From an uncultured Modestobacter sp. (GTDB taxonomy: Bacteria > Actinomycetota > Actinomycetes > Mycobacteriales > Geodermatophilaceae), in assembly GCF_947486615.1 (NCBI RefSeq), contig NZ_CANKUD010000005.1, forward strand, positions 124,001 to 188,000: a stretch of DNA of 64,000 bases, in the 5' to 3' direction. How positions within the stretch are numbered: the first letter of the stretch is position 1; the number at the start of each line of letters is the position of its first letter. A model generated the notes under the pieces. It worked only from the letters and a program-made list of their open reading frames with translations. It was not told the DNA's origin and searched no databases. The position numbers were made by a program, and so were the translations under genes. Shown piece after piece: positions 58,949 to 64,000 of this stretch.

Positions 58949-59617
58949 ATGCCCAGTCGTCGTACCTGGTGGATCACCGGCGGGGCCGTGGCGGTGGTCG
59001 CCGCAGCGGCCATCGGCGGGCCCCTGGCCTACGCGGCGCTGCAGGAGGACGCGGCACCCGCGCCCACCGTGCAGGTCCAGCCCGAGGACGCCGAGCTCAC
59101 GCTGGACACCGACGGCACCTGGACGATCGTCGACGGCTCCACCGCCGGCTACCGGGTCGACGAGGTGCTCAACGGCGCCGACGTCACCGTCGCCGGCACC
59201 ACCGACCAGGTGACCGGCACCGTCGTGGTCACCGGCGGCGACCTGGCCGACGCCGACGTGACCGTCGACGTCGCGTCGATCACCACCGACAGCGACCGGC
59301 GGGACGGCTACTTCCGGGACAACGTGATGGACGTCGCGGCGAACCCGACCGCGACCTTCTCCGTGACCGAGGTCGCCGACCTGCCCGAGCTCTCCGGCAC
59401 CCCGGTGACCGTGCCGGTGACCGGCGAGCTGACCCTGGCCGGGATGAGCCAGCCGGTGCAGGCGGAGATGTCGGTGGTGCGCACCGCCGAGGGGATCGAC
59501 GTCTCCGGCTCGGTGCCGGTGGCCTTCGCCGACTTCGGCATCGAGCCGCCGGACCTGGGCTTCGTGAGCGTCGAGGACCAGGGCTCGGTGGAGTTCCTGC
59601 TCCACCTGACCCTCTGA
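58949..59617 (+). CDS. YceI-family protein, membrane-anchored
   Basis: This 222-residue protein has an N-terminal anchor (WWITGGAVAVVAAAAIGGPLAYAAL) and a YceI lipocalin-like beta-barrel. It has WTIVDGSTAGYRVDEVL, VTVDVASITTDSDRRDGYFRDNVMDVAANPTATF and GELTLAGMSQPVQAEMSV, with the final PPDLGFVSVEDQGSVEFLL. YceI proteins bind polyisoprenoids or amphiphiles outside the cytoplasm. ATG 58949 is chosen over GTG 58943 because the AGGGGAG spacing is appropriate only for the ATG. Confidence 0.88.
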   Translation: MPSRRTWWITGGAVAVVAAAAIGGPLAYAALQEDAAPAPTVQVQPEDAELTLDTDGTWTIVDGSTAGYRVDEVLNGADVTVAGTTDQVTGTVVVTGGDLADADVTVDVASITTDSDRRDGYFRDNVMDVAANPTATFSVTEVADLPELSGTPVTVPVTGELTLAGMSQPVQAEMSVVRTAEGIDVSGSVPVAFADFGIEPPDLGFVSVEDQGSVEFLLHLTL

Positions 59618-59624
59618 GCGGCGG

Positions 59625-60500
59625 TCACCACCGGGCGGCGGCGAGGTCCACCAGGGTCAGCAGCCCGCCGCCGCCGGCATCGACGGCCGCCCCGCTGCCC
59701 TCGGCTGCCGACAGCACCCAGTAGCCGGCCCCGGCACTGTCGGGTACCCGCAGCGTCCAGGTCGTGCCGGCCGCCTGGTCCGCATCGGGCGGGCACAGGA
59801 TCAGCGGCGTCACGTCGACGGTGCTCGGCATCGCCCGGACGGTGCAGCCGTCGATCGCGACCTCCCGGTCGACCTCTGCCACCATCTCGTCCTCGGTCTG
59901 CCCCTCGGCCAGCCGCAGCCCGAACGTGAGGCTCTGGCCGGACCAGCGGCAGCCACCGGCGAGGTCGGTGACGGGCCCGGGGTCGGGAGCGGCGCCGATA
60001 GGGCCGGCGTCCGGGCAGGACCGGTCGGTGCCGGCCCGCAGCTCCAGCGGCGGGTCGCGGTCGGTGAGCGCTGTGACGATCACCTCGGTGCGGGCCAGCT
60101 GCGCTGCCTGCTCCGCTTCCTCCCGCGACGCGCCGGCTGCGGCTGCGCGTGCCTCCTCGGCTGCGGCCTGTGCGGCCCGGGCTGCCGCGTCGTCCTCCAA
60201 GGCGGCCTGCGCGTCCGCCTCGGCTTGCGTCTGCGAGCGCTCTCCGGTCGTCGGGGTCATGGTCGGCCGCGGTCCGGCGACGTCCCCGGGATCCGCGGAG
60301 AGCCTGTCCAGCGTGGTCGGGACGCCGACCACGATGGCGGCGATGACGACGGCCAGGGCGGTGACCCCGGCCCGGGTCCGGCGCTGCCGGCGGTGGCGGG
60401 TGCGGGCGCCGGCGACCTGGTCCAGCGGGTCGGCGTCGGGGGCCAGCTCCTCGGCCAGGCGGTGCAGCTGCGGACCGAGGGTGCGCTCCAGGTCGGTCAC
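59625..60500 (-). CDS. Single-span membrane protein, putative partner of the downstream ECF sigma factor
   Basis: This 291-residue protein has a cytoplasmic N terminus (LGPQLHRLAEELAPDADPLDQVAGARTRHRRQRR), a membrane helix VTALAVVIAAIVVGVPTTL, an Ala-rich coiled-coil-like stretch at about 85-135 and an extracellular domain with four Cys. It overlaps the sigma gene by four bases and has the same layout as the partner gene at 25 kb. No anti-sigma zinc motif was seen, so its regulatory role is inferred from context. Confidence 0.7.
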   Translation of the reverse strand: MTDLERTLGPQLHRLAEELAPDADPLDQVAGARTRHRRQRRTRAGVTALAVVIAAIVVGVPTTLDRLSADPGDVAGPRPTMTPTTGERSQTQAEADAQAALEDDAAARAAQAAAEEARAAAAGASREEAEQAAQLARTEVIVTALTDRDPPLELRAGTDRSCPDAGPIGAAPDPGPVTDLAGGCRWSGQSLTFGLRLAEGQTEDEMVAEVDREVAIDGCTVRAMPSTVDVTPLILCPPDADQAAGTTWTLRVPDSAGAGYWVLSAAEGSGAAVDAGGGGLLTLVDLAAARW

Positions 60501-61018
60501 GGTCGCCTCCTCGTGGCGGTCGTCAGGTCGGTCTCGGGGGCGAGCAGGGTGCGCAGGACGGCCAGCCCGCGGGTCACCTGGTTGTTCACGGTGCTCGGTG
60601 AGCAGCCCATGAGCCGCGCGGTGTCGGCCTCGCTGAGGTCGTCGAAGTAGCGCAGGACGACGGCGGTGCGCACCCGCGGCGAGAGCTGCAGCAGGGCCCG
60701 CCGCACCTCGTCGCTGTCGGCGTGTGCGTCCTGGTGGTCACCACCGCCCCGGTCCGGCAGGGTCTCCACGGTCTGCTCGGTGCTCATCAGCCGGCGCCGC
60801 CAGCTCAGGTGGCTGTTGACCAGCACCCGGCGCACGTAGGCGACGGGCACGTCGGCGGCGCGGACCTTCGACCACGCGCCGTAGGCCTTGGCGAGCGCCG
60901 TCTGCGCGAGGTCCTCCCCGTGACCCCGGTCGCCGGTGAGCAGGCAGGCGGTACGCAGCAGCGCGGCGCCGTGCTCGACGACGAACGCGGTGAACTCGTC
61001 GTCCCGCTGGTCGGTCAC
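60497..61018 (-). CDS. ECF RNA polymerase sigma factor, SigE family (second copy)
   Basis: This 173-residue sigma factor has region 2 FVVEHGAALLRTACLLTGDRGHGEDLAQTALAKAYGAW, the SigE-group signature PVAYVRRVLVNSHLSWRRR, and region 4 LSPRVRTAVVLRYFDDLSEADTARLMGCSPSTVNNQVTRGLAVLR. GTG 61018 has AGGAGG with a 5-base spacer. Length and architecture equal the sigma factor at 24.5 kb. It is transcribed away from dnaX. Confidence 0.9.
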   Translation of the reverse strand: MTDQRDDEFTAFVVEHGAALLRTACLLTGDRGHGEDLAQTALAKAYGAWSKVRAADVPVAYVRRVLVNSHLSWRRRLMSTEQTVETLPDRGGGDHQDAHADSDEVRRALLQLSPRVRTAVVLRYFDDLSEADTARLMGCSPSTVNNQVTRGLAVLRTLLAPETDLTTATRRRP

Positions 61019-61188
61019 GCACGCCTCCTGGTGGTGGGGTCTCACCTGGACAGACGCGCCGGACGGCCGCGCGGACCCCATGCCCGGTGGTATCGGTCCG
61101 GTAACGGTCGGAGTGGACCGGGCGCGGAGCCCACCGCGTGGGGCCGCGTCCTCGCCGGACCGTCGGTGCGGCCACGTAACCTCGCGGC

Positions 61189-63609
61189 GTGGCTCTGGCG
61201 CTCTACCGCAAGTACCGTCCGGCGACCTTCGCCGAGGTGGTCGGGCAGGAGCACGTCACCACCCCGTTGATGAACGCCGTGGACGGCGGCCGGATCAACC
61301 ACGCCTACCTGTTCAGCGGGCCGCGCGGCTGCGGCAAGACGTCGTCAGCGCGGATCCTCGCCCGCTCGCTCAACTGCGAGCAGGGGCCGACTTCCACGCC
61401 GTGCGGGGTCTGCGGCTCGTGCATCGCGCTGGCGCCGGACGGCCCGGGCTCGATCGACGTGATGGAGATCGACGCGGCCAGCCACGGTGGTGTCGACGAC
61501 GCCCGTGACCTGCGCGAGAAGGCGTTCTTCGCGCCGGTGCACAGCCGCTACAAGGTCTACATCGTCGACGAGGCGCACATGGTCACCACGCAGGGCTTCA
61601 ACGCCCTGCTCAAGGTGGTCGAGGAGCCGCCGGAGTTCCTGGTCTTCGTCTTCGCCACCACCGAGCCGGAGAAGGTCCTCCCGACCATCCGCTCGCGCAC
61701 CCACCACTACCCGTTCCGGCTGGTGCCGCCGAGCACCCTGCGCGGGCTGCTGGAGAAGACCTGCGCCGCCGAGGGCGTCACCGTCGAGCCCACCGTCTTC
61801 CCGCTGGTCGTGCGGGCCGGCGGCGGCTCGGTGCGCGACTCGCTGTCCATCCTCGACCAGCTGCTGGCCGGCGCCGGCCCCGAGGGCGTCACCTACCGCT
61901 CGGCGGTCGGCCTGCTCGGCGTCACCGACGAGGCGCTGCTGGACGAGGCGGTCGACGCACTCGCCGCCTCCGACGCCCCCGGCGTCTTCCAGGCCGTCGA
62001 CCGGGTGGTGGAGGCCGGGCACGACCCGCGCCGGTTCGCCACCGACCTGCTCGACCGGCTGCGTGACCTGATCGTGCTGGACGCCGTCCCCGAGGCCGGC
62101 GCCAACGGCCTGCTGGACTGCCCGCCCGACCGGCTGGACCTGATGACCCGGCAGGCCCAGGCGCTGGGGGCGGCCACGCTGTCCCGGCTGGCCGACACGG
62201 TGCACGAGGGCCTGACCGAGATGCGCGGCACGACGGCGCCCCGGCTGCTGCTGGAGCTGGTCTGCGCCCGGATGCTGCTGCCCGGCGTCGACGGCTCGGC
62301 CGCGGGCACCCTGCAGCGCCTGGAGCGGCTCGAGCGGCGGATGTCGATCGCCGGTGAGCACGCCGGCCGCCCGGAGGCCGCCGCCGCGGCGCCCGCCCCG
62401 GTGCGCGAGACGGCCCGCCCGGCGCCCGTCCGGGCACCCGAGCCCGCCGCCGCTGCTCCCGCGCCGGCTGCCCCTGCGTCCGCTGCCCCTGCGTCCGCTG
62501 CCCCTGCCCCGGCTGCCCCCGCAGCGCGGCCGGCCGCTCCGGCGGGTGGTGACCGGCCGGCCTACGTGCGCCCGTCCCAGGCGCGTGCCGCGCAGTCGCC
62601 CGCCGCACCGGCCGCACCGGCCGGTCCCGGCACCGCGTCCTCCGGTGGAGACGACGGCTGGCCGGCGACCGCCCGGCCCGGCACGCCTCCGGCCCGGCCC
62701 GCGGCCGCGCCCGAGGGGGAGGACGGCTGGCCGGTGACCGCCCGTCCCGGCGCGATGGCCGCAGCCCCCGCCCCGGCACCCACCCTGTCCGCGGACGCGC
62801 CGGCGGGAGACGCCCCGTCCGGAGGTGCCCCCGCCGCGGGTGCCTCGTCGCCGGGTGAGCAGGGTCCCTCCGGGTCGGAGCCGGCCGGGGACGCGCGTCC
62901 CCGGCCGCAGGCGGCCGCCACCGAGCCCGACGTCCCGCTGCCCCCGGAGCCGACCGACGACGAGGACTGGCCCCAGTCCTCCCGGCCGGCCGCACCGGCC
63001 CGCACCGCGGCGCCGGCGCCGCGGTCGGCCGAGGAGTCGGCACCGGGGCTGCGGGCCGCCGCGGAGTCCGCCCCCGCCCCCCGCGGCGGAGAGCCCACGC
63101 CGCTGGTCTCGGCCACCCCGGCGGAGCCCGCCGGTGGCGACGGCGACCTGACCACCGCCGACGTCCGGCGGATCTGGCCCGAGCTGCTCGGCGTCGTGAA
63201 GCGGCACAAGCGCACCACCGAGGCGCTGCTGCACAGCGCCCAGGTGCACGAGCTGGCCGCCGGCACGCTGACCCTCACCACCACCTCACCGGCGCTGGCC
63301 CGCCGGCTCGGCGACGACCTGAACAAGGACGTGCTGCGTCAGGCCCTGCAGGAGCTGCTCGGCGTCCGCTGGAAGGTGCAGGTCACGGTGGACACGCCGG
63401 GGCAGGCCCCGGCCGGCCCCGCCGTCACGCCCGAGGCCGCCCGGGCGGCGGCGCAGGCGGCGGAGAGCGCCGAGGCCGACGAGCTGATGGCCGAGCGCGC
63501 CGCCGACGTCCCCGCCGACGGCGCCGAGGCGCCCCCGGCGCTCGACCCGGAGGCCGCCGCGCTGCAGCTGCTCCGCACCCAGCTCGGCGCTCGCCCGATC
63601 GACAGCTGA
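61189..63609 (+). CDS. dnaX: DNA polymerase III subunit gamma/tau
   Basis: This 806-residue clamp-loader subunit has the RYRPATF-like start LYRKYRPATFAEVVGQEHV, Walker A GPRGCGKTSSARI (44-56) and zinc Cys at 63, 72, 75 and 78. It also has DEAH at 127-130 and sensor 1/SRC-type VLPTIRSRTHHYPF. The third domain ends near 380, followed by an extended Ala/Pro linker (about 390-625). A tau-like C-terminal domain begins LTTADVRRIWPELLGVVKRHKRTTEALL. GTG 61189 is the start. No slippery frameshift signal was noticed. Confidence 0.95.
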   Translation: MALALYRKYRPATFAEVVGQEHVTTPLMNAVDGGRINHAYLFSGPRGCGKTSSARILARSLNCEQGPTSTPCGVCGSCIALAPDGPGSIDVMEIDAASHGGVDDARDLREKAFFAPVHSRYKVYIVDEAHMVTTQGFNALLKVVEEPPEFLVFVFATTEPEKVLPTIRSRTHHYPFRLVPPSTLRGLLEKTCAAEGVTVEPTVFPLVVRAGGGSVRDSLSILDQLLAGAGPEGVTYRSAVGLLGVTDEALLDEAVDALAASDAPGVFQAVDRVVEAGHDPRRFATDLLDRLRDLIVLDAVPEAGANGLLDCPPDRLDLMTRQAQALGAATLSRLADTVHEGLTEMRGTTAPRLLLELVCARMLLPGVDGSAAGTLQRLERLERRMSIAGEHAGRPEAAAAAPAPVRETARPAPVRAPEPAAAAPAPAAPASAAPASAAPAPAAPAARPAAPAGGDRPAYVRPSQARAAQSPAAPAAPAGPGTASSGGDDGWPATARPGTPPARPAAAPEGEDGWPVTARPGAMAAAPAPAPTLSADAPAGDAPSGGAPAAGASSPGEQGPSGSEPAGDARPRPQAAATEPDVPLPPEPTDDEDWPQSSRPAAPARTAAPAPRSAEESAPGLRAAAESAPAPRGGEPTPLVSATPAEPAGGDGDLTTADVRRIWPELLGVVKRHKRTTEALLHSAQVHELAAGTLTLTTTSPALARRLGDDLNKDVLRQALQELLGVRWKVQVTVDTPGQAPAGPAVTPEAARAAAQAAESAEADELMAERAADVPADGAEAPPALDPEAAALQLLRTQLGARPIDS

Positions 63610-63611
63610 CC

Positions 63612-63635
63612 GCGCCGGCCGGGTCAGGCCGGCGC
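63612..63635. terminator. Hairpin between convergent dnaX and antiporter genes
   Basis: GCGCCGGCC and GGCCGGCGC pair perfectly over 9 bp around GGGTCA, 3 bases after the dnaX stop. Placement between convergent genes fits a bidirectional terminator. Confidence 0.65.
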
Positions 63636-63654
63636 ACCAGATCAGTGCGTCGGG

Positions 63655-64000
63655 TCAGGCCGGCGTGCGCCGGGCCGGCCGGGCGGCGAGCCGGCGGGCC
63701 CACGGGTCGGCCAGCCGGGGCGCGAGCGGCCCGATGACCGCCAGGATCAGCACGTAGGCCGCGACCGTCGGGCCGAAGGCGGCCGGCACGCTGCCCAGCA
63801 CCAGCCCGGCGATGATGATCGAGAACTCGCCGCGGGCGATCAGCGCCGCCCCGGCGCGCACCCGGCCGGGCGGGCCGACCCCGGCCCGGCGCCCGGCGAT
63901 CCAGCCGGTGAGCAGCTTGGTGCCGATCCCCACGGCTGCCAGCGCCGCGGCCGGCAGCAGCGCCCCGGAGAGCTCGGTCGGGTCGGTGGAGAGGCCGAAG
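63655..64000 (-). CDS. CPA2-type cation/proton antiporter, C-terminal part (runs off window)
   Basis: The visible 114 or so residues include PTELSGALLPAAALAAVG, IGTKLLTGWIAGRRAGV and AGAALIARGEFSIIIAGLVLG, the conserved transport-core helix of KefB/YbaL-like CPA2 antiporters. AAYVLILAVIGPLAPRLADPWARRL ends the protein. The ARGEFS sequence corresponds to the well-conserved R-G-E-F/A-region near the end of the membrane domain. No RCK/TrkA domain follows. The N terminus is outside the window. Confidence 0.85.
   Translation of the reverse strand, partial: FGLSTDPTELSGALLPAAALAAVGIGTKLLTGWIAGRRAGVGPPGRVRAGAALIARGEFSIIIAGLVLGSVPAAFGPTVAAYVLILAVIGPLAPRLADPWARRLAARPARRTPA

Noticed and set aside
61189-63609. 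Programmed frameshift producing a short gamma form of dnaX
   Set aside because: No run of A or slippery heptamer was seen in the linker region of this GC-rich gene.

Overview
The window is very GC-rich (estimated above 70% by eye), with strong G/C third-position bias, frequent GTG and occasional TTG starts, four-base start/stop overlaps, tRNAs without an encoded CCA, and actinobacterial families (SigE-type ECF sigma factors, DUF2630, PucR, CGNR zinc finger, DUF6318 lipoprotein). The order tyrA - tadA-associated gene - tadA - tRNA-Ser - ffs - dnaX resembles actinobacterial chromosomes. I infer a chromosomal segment of a high-GC actinobacterium, plausibly Geodermatophilaceae or a near relative. 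The family-level assignment is an inference.

Region 1 (1-16.1 kb) is a surface polysaccharide locus. It holds two GT2 glycosyltransferases, a partial GT-B enzyme, a TupA-like ATP-grasp protein, galE, two tandem CelD-like GNAT acyltransferases, a polysaccharide deacetylase, a Wzx-like flippase fused in frame to a second large membrane protein, and a secreted clan GH-A glycoside hydrolase. A secreted Pro-Val-Glu repeat protein and a DUF457 membrane protein lie among them.

Region 2 (16.2-24.1 kb) holds a PHP phosphoesterase, a DoxX protein, three tiny membrane proteins, a secreted protein and lipoprotein pair with lower GC, a PAP2-diacylglycerol kinase fusion, and a CGNR regulator divergent from an MFS exporter across a 43-bp palindrome. 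It ends with tRNA-Ser(GCT) and tRNA-Arg(ACG).

Region 3 (24.1-35.4 kb) starts with an ECF sigma/membrane partner pair bracketed by two near-identical hairpins, followed by a metallo-beta-lactamase-fold remnant. Then come a thioesterase, a bifunctional PASTA penicillin-binding protein with a long Pro/Glu tail, a tandem USP, an FMN-dependent 2-hydroxyacid oxidase, an Nramp-like transporter lacking canonical motifs, a secreted protein and a MarR regulator.

Region 4 (35.5-43.4 kb) is a compact heptose pathway and transfer operon: a GT2-GmhB fusion, GT9, two GT4-type enzymes, GmhA, a bifunctional HldE-like protein and a second GT9. The coupled genes make and probably transfer a nucleotide-activated heptose, which is unusual outside Gram-negative LPS biosynthesis. 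Palindromes and a long inverted repeat surround the last gene.

Region 5 (43.5-52.2 kb) carries a von Willebrand A/solute-binding-like protein and a complete branched-chain amino-acid-type ABC importer, divergent from a PucR regulator. Region 6 (52.2-64 kb) is core genome: DUF2630, tyrA, the tadA cluster, two tRNA-Ser genes, a Ser/Thr kinase, an EamA transporter, SRP RNA, YceI, a second ECF sigma/partner pair, dnaX and a partial cation/proton antiporter.
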